A stretch of DNA of 22,847 bases, taken from NCBI GenBank assembly GCA_036389695.1, contig DASVWG010000193.1:1-22847 (forward strand), read 5' to 3'. The notes beneath the pieces are model-generated. The model did no database searches, was not told the DNA's origin, and worked only from the letters and a program-made list of their open reading frames with translations. Shown here in pieces: positions 1-6,651 of this stretch. The number at the start of each line of letters is the position of its first letter. Position 1 is the stretch's first letter. The translations under genes were made by a program, and so were the position numbers. The stretch comes from JALZHR01 sp036389695 (lineage in GTDB: Bacteria > Acidobacteriota > Blastocatellia > Pyrinomonadales > Pyrinomonadaceae).

Positions 1-399
1 CTCGTCGATGGCTTCGACGCGCGTCGGCTCGTCGTCGATTTCGCGTCCGGTTCGCGTCGAAGATATAACGACCTCGCCGACCTCGTTGACCTTCAGCAAA
101 ATAAGTTTTTCGCTCCGGTCGGCGAGCGGAAAGGTAAGGCTTAGTTCCTGTATCTCGTAATTTTCGGCAATTATCTCGATGATTTGCTCGCCATCGGGAA
201 TATTGGCTAATTCGACTTTCCCGCCCGCGTCGGTCGTCGCGGAAATTTCAGTGCCTCTGACTGAAACTCGCGCCCCGGCGACCGGCTGTTTGGTTTCTTC
301 CGCCTGCACCGCGGCTTTGAATGTATTTTGTGCGTATGAAATCTGCGCCGCTGTTGCCAAGACGGCGAAAAATGTAAAAAATAATAGGACTCGTTTCAT
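1..399 (-). CDS. TonB-dependent receptor, N-terminal part (runs off the left edge)
   Basis: This is the start of an outer-membrane TonB-dependent receptor whose remaining sequence lies left of the window. Reading the minus strand from the ATG at 399, the first about 24 residues (MKRVLLFFTFFAVLATAA, then QISYAQ) form a Sec signal peptide. A carboxypeptidase-regulatory-like beta-sandwich of about 75 residues follows (VAGARVSVRGTEISATTDAG, then PDGEQIIEI), and then a segment EVVISSTRTGREIDDEP that looks like the run-in to the plug domain. The domain order is typical of SusC/CirA-like receptors. An AGAGGTGA Shine-Dalgarno sits 8-9 bases before the ATG and supports this start. The gene lies 148 bases downstream of a small Cys-rich secreted protein on the same strand, so the two are probably cotranscribed. 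The substrate cannot be read from this fragment; the neighbour hints at metal, but only weakly. Confidence 0.8.
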   Translation of the reverse strand, partial: MKRVLLFFTFFAVLATAAQISYAQNTFKAAVQAEETKQPVAGARVSVRGTEISATTDAGGKVELANIPDGEQIIEIIAENYEIQELSLTFPLADRSEKLILLKVNEVGEVVISSTRTGREIDDEPTRVEAIDE

Positions 400-547
400 T
401 AGTAGCTGTCACCTCTTGAGAATAAATTTAAATTCACGAAAACTTGCGCCGCAGCTCGATTTCATCAATCGGCTGGGTGCAAAATAAACGGTCTTTTCGC
501 GCAAAAACTCGTAAAATCATGAAAAAAGACACACTTAGGCTATGAAA

Positions 548-886
548 TTAAATTTTCGGCGGCTGCCAGATTGAGTTCGGGTATTGATTGGAGTAATTGT
601 TTTGATAAAGGTTCGCCCGAGAGGTCGCCGCGACGGCTTCGGCAGCTTCCGGTATCGAAAGAACCGTCAGATTATACGAAGCTGATACCTGCCGGCAGGA
701 ACAAATGCAGAAGGGCGAGCACTCGTGAGTCTCCTTTTCAGTCTCGCCGCTGCTGCCGTGCAGGACGAGCGTCTGCCGCTCGTCTTCAGCCGACGCGTCA
801 GAAAACCCGCCCGCCTCGAAGTCCTGACAGGGCTGCACGGACAGAAGCAGCAGGTAAAAGCTGAAAATAAAGCAAAAAGCTTTCAT
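548..886 (-). CDS. Small secreted Cys-rich protein, DUF6660-like
   Basis: This is a protein of about 112 residues with an N-terminal hydrophobic export signal (MKAFCFIFSFYLLLLSV) and a central cluster C-SPFC-I-C-S-C. I recognise a pattern close to the DUF6660 family of small secreted proteins, which in Bacteroidota often precede TonB-dependent receptors. Here the second Cys of the usual CC is replaced by Arg (CSCRQ). An upstream in-frame codon would add nine residues, but starting at MKAF puts the hydrophobic core at the usual distance from the N-terminus. No good Shine-Dalgarno is visible. The receptor gene follows after 148 bases on the same strand, so an operon is likely. The Cys cluster suggests metal binding in the periplasm; this is inference. 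Family assignment is from pattern memory only. Confidence 0.5.
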   Translation of the reverse strand: MKAFCFIFSFYLLLLSVQPCQDFEAGGFSDASAEDERQTLVLHGSSGETEKETHECSPFCICSCRQVSASYNLTVLSIPEAAEAVAATSRANLYQNNYSNQYPNSIWQPPKI

Positions 887-1104
887 TAGTGTGGAATCAC
901 GCGTCACAGGCAATTGCCATTATACAAAGTTCAGACAGCTTTATGCCAACGCGCTTTGCCGGACAGGAAAATTTTCGAGCCGCTCACCGATTTGGTGCCC
1001 GTCTTGCCTGAAAATCTTCAATATCGAATATTTCGGAAGCCGCAGCTCATTATAAAAACAGACAGCTATTCCGGCGTCGGCTACAGATAGTTACCTTATA
1101 ATTT

Positions 1105-1347
1105 TTAACGGCGGCGTTCACCGCAAGAGCGACAGAAGTATTGCGAGGTAGTAATAAAAATCAGAGACAAAGCGCTGGTCGTAAATAAAATAATCGCCAT
1201 CGGCGTAAAAGACTCAAGTTCGAGCAAGCCGATTATTCCCGCGCCGGAGATGAAGAGAGAAATGACGACAGCCGTCGGGGTGAATCGTTTATTTACCCGG
1301 TAGCAGCCCGTATCAGAGCCGCAAAACCGGCATTTCTTTCTTTTCAT
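1105..1347 (-). CDS. Small zinc-ribbon membrane protein
   Basis: This 80-residue protein begins MKRKKCRFCGSDTGCYR and ends YFCRSCGERRR, so a CxxC pair at each end could form one four-Cys zinc ribbon. Between them lie two hydrophobic segments (roughly residues 25-42 and 47-64) long enough to span the membrane as a hairpin, which would put both CxxC pairs on the same, presumably cytosolic, side. I chose the ATG at 1347 because GAGGT lies 7 bases upstream; an earlier in-frame ATG at 1368 lacks this support. No function is recognised. It stands alone between the receptor pair and a divergent secreted protein. Small proteins of this plan are common and usually unannotated. Confidence 0.55.
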   Translation of the reverse strand: MKRKKCRFCGSDTGCYRVNKRFTPTAVVISLFISGAGIIGLLELESFTPMAIILFTTSALSLIFITTSQYFCRSCGERRR

Positions 1348-1584
1348 ACCAGTGACCTCGGTAAACAATCAGGGCAAAAATGTCGGGTGAATTGATTTAT
1401 ACAATAAGTGCCCCGACAAAACAAGCAAATTGCAAAATCAAATTTATTGAAGTATGAATAGGAAAAGCATACGACGGTCGGGTAAAGGTCGACAAGTTTC
1501 CCAAAAAATTTAGTCACCTTACCGGGCGCTGTTATACTATTTTAGTCTCAGAGCCAACCCTTTTCGGACAATGAGAGAAGAAAT

Positions 1585-2094
1585 ATGAAAGATATTAGAA
1601 AAGACAGGATGATTCGCTTGTTTCGAGGCATTGCGCTTTTGCTGGGTATCATAGCTTCAATCGGTTTTGCGCAATCGCTCTATGCACAAACGAATGATAA
1701 GTCGGGAACATCGAATGCCGATGCCGTAGTTTACTTTTACCGTTACAGACAGTTTGTCGGTTATACGGTCGAGCCGTTCGTTTATTGTAATGAGGTGCCG
1801 CTGGCGCGCATGGGTAACGGACGTTATTTCAAAGTCGTGCTCAGTCCCGGCACATATACTTTTCGTTCGAATGATAAGCAGTCGGGAATGGAGATAGAGC
1901 TGAAAGGCGGCGAGCAGTATTACATAAGAGTCGAAATAGCACAGGGCTTATGGAAGCAATACGGCAGACTCGTTCTGATGGCGAAGGAACAAGGCTCTTA
2001 TGAAATCAAAAAACTAAAGCCGCTCGGCACAAGCAAAATTAAAGACCGCAAAAGGGTTGTCGTCGACGAACAGCAACAGCAAAAACAACAATAA
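1585..2094 (+). CDS. Secreted DUF2846-like protein
   Basis: This 169-residue protein has a basic start, a hydrophobic stretch (about residues 14-33, LFRGIALLLGIIASIGFAQS) and a likely signal peptidase site after LYAQ. The body (VVYFYRYRQFVGYTVEPFVY, then NEVPLARMGNGRYFKVVLSPG) follows the DUF2846 pattern: a hydrophobic strand, a 'V..NGVPLA.LGNGRY' turn, then 'v.PGtytf' and a final beta-rich half. There is no lipobox Cys, so it is predicted to be periplasmic or surface-exposed rather than a lipoprotein. The C-terminus is basic and ends in a Gln-rich tail. GAGAGAAG precedes the ATG at a suitable distance. DUF2846 proteins have no firm function. A TATACT at 1533-1538 could be the -10 box of its promoter, with a poor -35. 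Confidence 0.6.
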   Translation: MKDIRKDRMIRLFRGIALLLGIIASIGFAQSLYAQTNDKSGTSNADAVVYFYRYRQFVGYTVEPFVYCNEVPLARMGNGRYFKVVLSPGTYTFRSNDKQSGMEIELKGGEQYYIRVEIAQGLWKQYGRLVLMAKEQGSYEIKKLKPLGTSKIKDRKRVVVDEQQQQKQQ

Positions 2095-2402
2095 CGAGGA
2101 GTGTCAAAAAGACGTTTTCGGAGAGCAATTACCGACGGCAAGCAGACGGGCGCAGCTTCCGCTTACCTTCTACTTTTTCACTGATTTGTCGCACGGAATT
2201 CCAGTTGTCAGTAGAAAGTTGATTCCAGAAATCGGAAGATAAAGGTAAAATGCGTCCGATAACCAAAAACAGAAGAAAAGACGAGGTGGAAAAAGAACAC
2301 CTTTTTATGTCGAGCCTTAGATTGGAACTTCATTATCGGACGCGCCTCTTAGCCGAAACAGGTTAAATCCGATTGCCGTCTACCACCTGCAAGAGGAGAA
2401 AT
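2095..2402. other. Intergenic stretch between secreted protein and rep leader
   Basis: No convincing gene is visible here. The stretch contains the 11-bp perfect inverted repeat at 2252-2262/2333-2343 and, inside it, a weak hairpin AGGTG/CACCT (2284-2288/2298-2302) followed by T residues. An open frame at 2057-2242 overlaps the end of the previous gene, has biased low-complexity composition (NSNSKNNNNE) and no ribosome binding site, so I do not call it. Confidence 0.5.
2252..2343. repeat. Perfect 11-bp inverted repeat, 70-bp interior
   Basis: GCGTCCGATAA at 2252-2262 is matched exactly by TTATCGGACGC at 2333-2343. The interior holds a short hairpin with a T tail at 2284-2306 on the plus strand. 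It could be the two ends of a tiny non-coding element, the closing stem of a structured RNA, or a pair of binding sites. The sequence does not decide between these. Confidence 0.6.
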
Positions 2403-2465
2403 ATGGGTTCTTTCAGCGATTTCACGCTTGACTTGGCATACATATACGGCTCCCGCCAGCCGTGA
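2403..2465 (+). CDS. Candidate 20-residue leader peptide upstream of rep
   Basis: A short frame MGSFSDFTLDLAYIYGSRQP begins at the ATG at 2403. It is preceded by AAGAGGAG, which is the strongest Shine-Dalgarno in the neighbourhood, at a spacing of 5 bases. Its stop codon at 2463-2465 abuts the left arm of a 10-bp inverted repeat (2465-2474/2503-2512), and a second hairpin with a T tail follows at 2520-2550, about 60 bases before the rep start. In IncFII, IncB and related plasmids, translation of a small leader ORF is coupled to rep expression. A similar arrangement is inferred here from layout only; there is no sequence similarity to Tap or RepY. It could also be a chance ORF. Confidence 0.4.
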   Translation: MGSFSDFTLDLAYIYGSRQP

Positions 2466-2550
2466 AACAGTTTTACCGGCGTATTTATAAAACACCAGTC
2501 CGAAAACTGTTTTGTCTTTCCGGCAAAATTTTAAATCCGCCGCCGGTTTT
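2465..2550 (+). promoter_or_regulatory. Two consecutive stem-loops in the rep leader
   Basis: The first stem-loop has arms AAACAGTTTT (2465-2474) and AAAACTGTTT (2503-2512), an exact 10-bp match with a 28-base loop. The second has CCGGC (2520-2524) pairing GCCGG (2542-2546) and runs straight into TTTT, a terminator-like end. Together with the leader ORF they could form an attenuator or translation-coupling switch controlling Rep synthesis. Folding energies were not computed. Confidence 0.45.
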
Positions 2551-2609
2551 GATTGAAACTGCCGCTCAAGCCGTGTATCTTTATTGGCAGCAGCGAGAGG
2601 GGCGAATAA

Positions 2610-3701
2610 ATGGCAAAAAAAAACTCTAAAAGCGGAGCTCCGGGTGAGTCCGGCGCCGCGCCTGTTTTACAAAAAAGAAAAAACCGGAAAACCAAAATTG
2701 AAGATTACAAGCCGAGCAAACCGACGCAGCTCGAGCTTTTCGAGCTGGTCCTGCCATCGGAAAAAGACTACTCGAACACAATCGAGCTCTACGATTTTAT
2801 CCCGAAATACGTCTGGGGGCGGGTCGAGCGAATTCAGGAAAAGTTTCTCGAACCGGTCGAGCGCGAATTCGAGTGTCGCGGCGGGCGCTACCGCGTTCGC
2901 ATCGCCCCGGCGCGCGTCCAGGATTCGGACGGTGTCTCGCGCGACTATCTGCCCGGCAAACGCGAGGAACTGGTCGAGGACGCGCTCCGCAAACTGGCGA
3001 CCGAGGGGCAGGGCATTTTTTTAAACGACGAGGCAGCAGTCACTTTTACGCTTTACCAGCTCCAGCAGGAGCTGAAACGCACCGGGCACAGCTATTCGAT
3101 TACGCAGCTTAAGGAAGCGCTGATGGTCTGCGTCGGAACGATTCTTCACCTGACGGACGAAAGCGGGCAGGCGGTGCTCGCCTCAAGCATCTTTGACACC
3201 ATCGGCTTGCAAACCCGCGAAGACTGGGAAGGGCAGGGCGAGAAGACCAAAGCCTTCGTCCGATTTAACGGGCTGGTCACTTCCAGCATCCGCAACAATA
3301 CGTTCCGGCAGTTTAACTACGAGGTCAGCATGGGCTACCAGAACATCATCTCACGTCAGCTTCATAAACGTATGAGTCACCATTTTACGCAGGCGAGCTT
3401 CGCGCATCCTTATACGATTCTGCTCTCGACCGTCATCCGCGACTTCGGGCTGACGGCTTACGAAAAACTTTCGCACAACCTGCGCGACGTTGAAACGGCG
3501 CTCAAGGAAATGGTCGCTAAAGACGTCCTCATCAAATATTCGCTGGAAAAAATCATCGACGAAAAAAGAAGCAACAAGATTGCCGACGTGCGTTTGGTTC
3601 TTTTCCCTCACCCGAAATTTTCCGGCGAGATCATCACCGCCAACAAGCGGCAAAAGGAAAACCTGGCTTTCGTCAAACAATCCGCCCAAATAGAATCGTG
3701 A
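2610..3701 (+). CDS. Iteron-type plasmid replication initiator
   Basis: This 363-residue protein is probably the initiator that binds the iterons immediately downstream. The first about 35 residues are basic and low in complexity. A conserved-looking block follows (LELFELVLPSEKDYSNTIEL, then YDFIPKYVWG). The next part resembles the first winged-helix domain of RepA/TrfA-like initiators (ALRKLATEGQGIFL, then LYQLQQELKR and ITQLKEALMVCVGTILHL, about residues 130-185). The second winged-helix region contains FRQFNYEVSMGYQNIISRQL and HKRMSHHF (about 235-260) and ends in the strongly charged EKIIDEKRSNKIADVRLVLF. Two winged-helix domains fit the iteron-Rep family. GAGAGG precedes the ATG. The stop codon overlaps the first inverted iteron, which starts at 3696. 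The functional call rests on this architecture plus the adjacent origin; I cannot name a Pfam family with certainty. Confidence 0.75.
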   Translation: MAKKNSKSGAPGESGAAPVLQKRKNRKTKIEDYKPSKPTQLELFELVLPSEKDYSNTIELYDFIPKYVWGRVERIQEKFLEPVEREFECRGGRYRVRIAPARVQDSDGVSRDYLPGKREELVEDALRKLATEGQGIFLNDEAAVTFTLYQLQQELKRTGHSYSITQLKEALMVCVGTILHLTDESGQAVLASSIFDTIGLQTREDWEGQGEKTKAFVRFNGLVTSSIRNNTFRQFNYEVSMGYQNIISRQLHKRMSHHFTQASFAHPYTILLSTVIRDFGLTAYEKLSHNLRDVETALKEMVAKDVLIKYSLEKIIDEKRSNKIADVRLVLFPHPKFSGEIITANKRQKENLAFVKQSAQIES

Positions 3702-4189
3702 AGTCAGAACTACATATCCGGCAGCTTTCATAATTTAAAACCCGAATTTGGGACGAAACGTGAAGTCAGAACTACATATTCACTCTCATAGTCCGATAAA
3801 CACTAAGTTTTACGCGCAAAACAGGCGGATTATACTTTTTTCTCAGGTCCTGCCGTCTATTTATAGTGTTACTTTAACGAGTCGCCACAATATATAGTTT
3901 TGACTTCACGAAATATGTAGTTCTGACTTCCCCTTTTGACAAAATATGTAGCTTTGACTTCACGAAATATGTAGTTCTGACTTCACGACGCCCGAAAATA
4001 TGTAGTTCTGACTTCACGAAACAGAAGTTTTCCACAGGCAAATATGTAGTTCTGACTTCACGAATATGTAGTTCTGACTTCCCTTTTGGCTCTTAATATA
4101 TAGCTTTGACTTCACGAACGGAAAATATTATGTAGTTTTAACTTCACGATTTTTGCGACGAGCCCTCAAATATGTAGTTCCGACTTCCC
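3696..4189. repeat. Iteron array, 12 copies
   Basis: The core unit is TATGTAGTTCTGACTTCACG with small variations, usually preceded by AA. Two copies are inverted (3696-3717 and 3759-3780). Ten are direct, starting at 3889, 3912, 3943, 3966, 3997, 4041, 4063, 4095, 4127 and 4169. Variants include GCTTTGAC and GTTTTAAC in the middle. Three copies (starting at 3912, 4063 and 4169) end in CTTCCC(C)TTTTG instead of CTTCACGA. Such an array next to a rep gene is the hallmark of an iteron origin, where Rep binds to start replication and to limit copy number. Confidence 0.93.
4028..4036 (+). promoter_or_regulatory. DnaA-like box inside the iteron array
   Basis: TTTTCCACA differs by one base from the classical TTATCCACA. 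It occupies the wider gap between the iterons starting at 3997 and 4041. The surrounding 13 bases (4027-4039) recur exactly in inverted orientation at 4296-4308. Confidence 0.6.
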
Positions 4190-4298
4190 TTTTGCTTTCG
4201 CTAATCTAACTAAACAAAAGACTTAAAAGAAAATTTCGCGCCTTATCCTTTTTAACCTTTCTTTTAACCATTAATACAGAGTGTCCATCTTCCGAGCC

Positions 4299-4307
4299 TG
4301 TGGAAAA
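4299..4307 (-). promoter_or_regulatory. Second, inverted DnaA-like box
   Basis: TGTGGAAAA is the reverse complement of TTTTCCACA at 4028-4036. The identity extends to 13 bases (GCCTGTGGAAAAC, 4296-4308), flanking the AT-rich stretch on the far side from the iterons. The matched pair suggests deliberate DnaA placement at the origin. Confidence 0.6.
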
Positions 4308-4351
4308 CTTTCAACCTCAGATTGGAGCGAATATTTGACCGGTTCGAAGCT

Positions 4352-4594
4352 CTAAGCGTTAACGCCGGTCTTCTGGATGCAGTTGAATTTGATGTAACTG
4401 ACCGGCGAGTTGACCGGTTCCTTGTTCATTATCTCATATAGCTCATTCCGGTAATCGAATCTATTACCCGTATTGAGAGCCGCAATTTTGTCTGATATTT
4501 TCACGTTAAAGGACAAAATGCTTTTGCCGGTCGCCAACTTGCGCTCTTCCGGTTCACCGACTAATTCTTCTCTGGTAAGTTTTAAGGCATTCAT
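4352..4594 (-). CDS. Hypothetical 80-residue protein
   Basis: An open frame on the minus strand encodes MNALKLTREELVGEPEERKL, continuing to KFNCIQKTGVNA. It is charged, has no membrane segment or signal and resembles no family I know. A stretch around residues 38-60 (ALNTGNRFDYRNELYEIMNK) reads like real soluble protein rather than antisense noise. No good Shine-Dalgarno lies upstream of the ATG at 4594. It is oriented against rep and par and begins about 45 bases from the second DnaA-like box side of oriV. It could be a small plasmid accessory gene or a chance frame. Confidence 0.35.
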   Translation of the reverse strand: MNALKLTREELVGEPEERKLATGKSILSFNVKISDKIAALNTGNRFDYRNELYEIMNKEPVNSPVSYIKFNCIQKTGVNA

Positions 4595-4903
4595 AACTAT
4601 TAATAAAATCCGAGCACTTCCCTGCGGAAAAACTTTTAAGGAGGGGTGATATTACCATTTTAAAATTTAAAAGCAAGATCTTCGCTTAAAAGCGATTAGC
4701 GCTAAAAATCAAACTTCCCATATATTATTGCTACAAAAAACGATGCCGTTAGAAGCCTAATTTTCGGACTATTCAATTTCCAGCCAAAATTCGTTCAACT
4801 TTCTGTCCGGGCGACTCAACCATCCAATCAGGCAGCAAAACCGAGGTTTGGTTGGCGTCTAAAGCAGGCGTATTTTGCGCGTTAATGCCCTCTGCTTCGC
4901 CTT
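4595..4903. other. Non-coding stretch between oriV side and a degraded gene
   Basis: No gene is supported here. There is an AAGGAGGGG sequence near 4640 that looks like a strong ribosome binding site, but no start codon with a worthwhile frame follows. Two adjacent palindromes lie at 4682-4705. Confidence 0.45.
4682..4705. repeat. Two abutting palindromes
   Basis: TCGCTTAAAAGCGA (4682-4695) is a perfect 14-base palindrome. It is directly followed by TTAGCGCTAA (4696-4705), a perfect 10-base palindrome. They could be a protein-binding site such as an operator or centromere element. They show no match to the classical Spo0J/ParB parS palindrome. Confidence 0.5.
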
Positions 4904-5457
4904 TTAGCAAATAAAGAGTAGATAACCCTTAAAAACCTTTTCGAGCGTGCCGGAAGTGAGAATTTCATTTTCGGGCAAAAAGAAACGGCTGCGGCTATTC
5001 TGGATGCTATTGACGAGCACGGCTGCACGCAGTTTACGGATTTGTTCATATGAACTCCGGCAGATTTCAATCAACCGATTGCCTCGAAAACCGGTTCGTC
5101 GAATTCTCAAGGTAAATCTTACGCCGCTACCCACTTGAAAGCTATCGGCTACACTCTGCTCAAATCCGCGCGGCGGCGTTTTTTCTCGACGCAGAATCTT
5201 TAAATTAGTTTCCATTGTTGCCGGCTGATTGCTAGTTAAGACGAATGTTTCGCTGTATGACGGCGACAAACCAGCTTCAGCCGTGCCGACAGAAATGCAT
5301 GTTACTTTCTCCGGCTCAAAATTACCGGTCGCTTCTACCAAATTCTTTTTGCCGATTATGAGACTGACATCAACTCGGGTCTCGTTCGGGTCCCGTTTTC
5401 CGTATATTCCGCGACGGCAATTTTTGTGATTGCAGGAACGATGATTTTACCCGCCAT
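4904..5457 (-). pseudogene. Hypothetical gene, probably frameshifted
   Basis: Two minus-strand frames join into one plausible protein. From the ATG at 5457 the first frame reads MAGKIIVPAITKIAVAEYTE, then NGTRTRPELMSVS and stops. A second frame, open through the same DNA, reads ETRVDVSLIIGKKNLVEATG, then NFEPEKVTCISVGTAEAG, and continues to a stop at 4904. The switch falls in a short near-duplication, GACCCGAAC/GAGACCCGAG, around 5370-5390, where slippage would be easy. The joined product would be about 185 residues, beta-rich at the start and basic later (LRIRRTGFRGNRLIEICR). I do not recognise a family. Alternatively only the shorter frame (ATG at 5341) is a gene, or the DNA is simply non-coding. 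A sequencing error would also explain the break. Confidence 0.3.
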
Positions 5458-5860
5458 TTTCCGCCAAAATGCCATTCCGCGAATTTTCGGCAAATATTGA
5501 TTAGCTGCCGGTTACTGATCGACAGTTTTTTCTCCACCAAATATATTATTTCTCGAAAGCACAATTTAAGATTGCCCTTTGGTTTATCGTTCTAATCGCT
5601 CATTCTGTTTTTTATTAATCATTCACCGCTTTATTTCAACTTTATTAAAATCCATCTCTTTTTATTAATGACCAATTATCGATATATTTATTTAGGGGTT
5701 ATACTACCTGTTTATCTATCTAGTTACATAATTGACTCTCTTGATTATTATCTGGGAGGAATAATACCGGGTTATTTTACTATTGACAAACTTATATCGC
5801 TGCCTTTATATTTCTGGTGGTATAAAATTTAATCTTCAGCCCGGAATTCTGGTTTCAAAT
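5458..5860. other. AT-rich region upstream of parA
   Basis: No convincing gene is visible. The region is very AT-rich and contains a direct repeat TTTTTATTAAT (5609-5619 and 5659-5669) and interrupted symmetry AATAA/TTATT around CCGG (5760-5776), just before the parA promoter. Type Ib partition loci often carry the centromere upstream of parA, so this stretch is a candidate, without firm repeat evidence. Confidence 0.4.
5783..5812 (+). promoter_or_regulatory. Promoter of the par operon
   Basis: A perfect -35 hexamer TTGACA (5783-5788) and TATATT (5807-5812, five of six -10 bases) are separated by 18 bases. They lie about 48 bases before the parA ATG. A TTG within the -35 box opens the same frame, but it would place the promoter inside the coding region, so I reject it as the start. 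Confidence 0.65.
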
Positions 5861-6646
5861 ATGCCGGTTACAATTCAAATTCAAAATTTCAAAGGCGGTG
5901 TCGGAAAAACCACTACCTGCATTAACTTAGGAGCTTCACTGGCGAGAAAAGGTAAAAAGGTTTTAATAGTTGACCTGGACCATCAGGGCAATACGACCAA
6001 GGGCTTGGGTTATGAGGTTCAGCCTTCGAACCCGACTATTTTTCATGTGTTGAAGGATATTGATTTTAACTTTCTCGACGCGGTCGCCACCGTCAGAGAA
6101 AATCTCGATTTGATTCCGTCCGACTCAAGGACTGCGGGACTCGAAGACATTCTCCATTCGATGCCGCGGCGAGAAGAAATGCTGAAGATTAAGCTGGCTG
6201 CGGCTTCCGATTGGGACGTGATTATCCTCGACTGCCCGCCGGCTCACGGGCTTATTCACCTGAACGCTTTGCTTTTCGCCGAATACATTATTTTCCCGGT
6301 TACGCCGGAAGTCTGGAGCTACGACGGACTGGAAGGCGTACTCGGTTCAATCAAGCGGATGCAAAAGTATTTTAATTACAAACCGACGATTATCGGCGCG
6401 CTGCCGACTATCGTAGATGAGCGGTATTCGCTAACCGAGCAGGTGCGCAGCCTTCTCGAACAAACCTTCGGCAGAGACAAATTGCTCAGTCCGATCAGGA
6501 CGGACGCCAAGCTGAAAAATTCGCAGAAAATCGGTCAGACGATTTTCGAGTTCGCGCCGCGCTCGCGTGCGGCGGAGGATTACGACCGGCTCGCCGATGA
6601 AGTTATGCGCCGCGTCGGGTTAAAGAAAAAAGCGCGAGGTAAGTAA
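5861..6646 (+). CDS. parA: ParA/Soj-type partition ATPase
   Basis: This 261-residue protein has the deviant Walker A motif NFKGGVGKTTTCINLG (KGGVGKTT from residue 11), the A' motif VLIVDLDHQGNTTKGLG and a Walker B-like WDVIILDCPPAHG. It is the short ParA type without an N-terminal HTH, which drives plasmid segregation by patterned binding on the nucleoid together with a centromere-binding partner. I start at the ATG at 5861 because the longer frame begins inside the promoter and lacks homology-like sequence before MPVTIQIQNF. No clear Shine-Dalgarno is seen. The next gene follows after 5 bases and should be the partner. The HDH of Soj's DxDPQGN is here DLDHQGN, a conservative change at the Pro position. 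Confidence 0.92.
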   Translation: MPVTIQIQNFKGGVGKTTTCINLGASLARKGKKVLIVDLDHQGNTTKGLGYEVQPSNPTIFHVLKDIDFNFLDAVATVRENLDLIPSDSRTAGLEDILHSMPRREEMLKIKLAAASDWDVIILDCPPAHGLIHLNALLFAEYIIFPVTPEVWSYDGLEGVLGSIKRMQKYFNYKPTIIGALPTIVDERYSLTEQVRSLLEQTFGRDKLLSPIRTDAKLKNSQKIGQTIFEFAPRSRAAEDYDRLADEVMRRVGLKKKARGK

Positions 6647-6651
6647 AGAAT

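Larger units (their letters stand above)
3696..4308. other. Putative origin of vegetative replication (oriV)
   Basis: The elements of an iteron origin lie together: 12 iterons (3696-4189), two DnaA-like boxes in opposite orientation (4028-4036 and 4299-4307), and between them an AT-rich, purine/pyrimidine-skewed stretch (about 4190-4290) suited to strand opening. The rep gene ends at 3701 and the par operon lies about 1.5 kb further on. Origin function is inferred from layout; no experimental information is available. Confidence 0.8.

Noticed and set aside
571..864. Plus-strand frame of 97 codons
   Set aside because: It is antisense to the Cys-rich secreted protein; Arg/Ser-rich composition and no ribosome binding site mark it as a shadow.
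3351..3731. Minus-strand frame of 126 codons across the rep 3' end
   Set aside because: It lies antisense to rep and across an iteron; its sequence mirrors rep codon bias.
3696..4189. CRISPR array
   Set aside because: The repeats have variable, short or no spacers, two are inverted, and a rep gene adjoins them with no cas genes; iterons explain them.
4682..4705. Classical parS site
   Set aside because: The palindromes do not resemble the TGTTTCACGTGAAACA consensus and no ParB/Spo0J is present.
5783..5860. N-terminal extension of ParA from a TTG
   Set aside because: The TTG is part of a perfect TTGACA -35 box, and family-like sequence begins only at the ATG at 5861.
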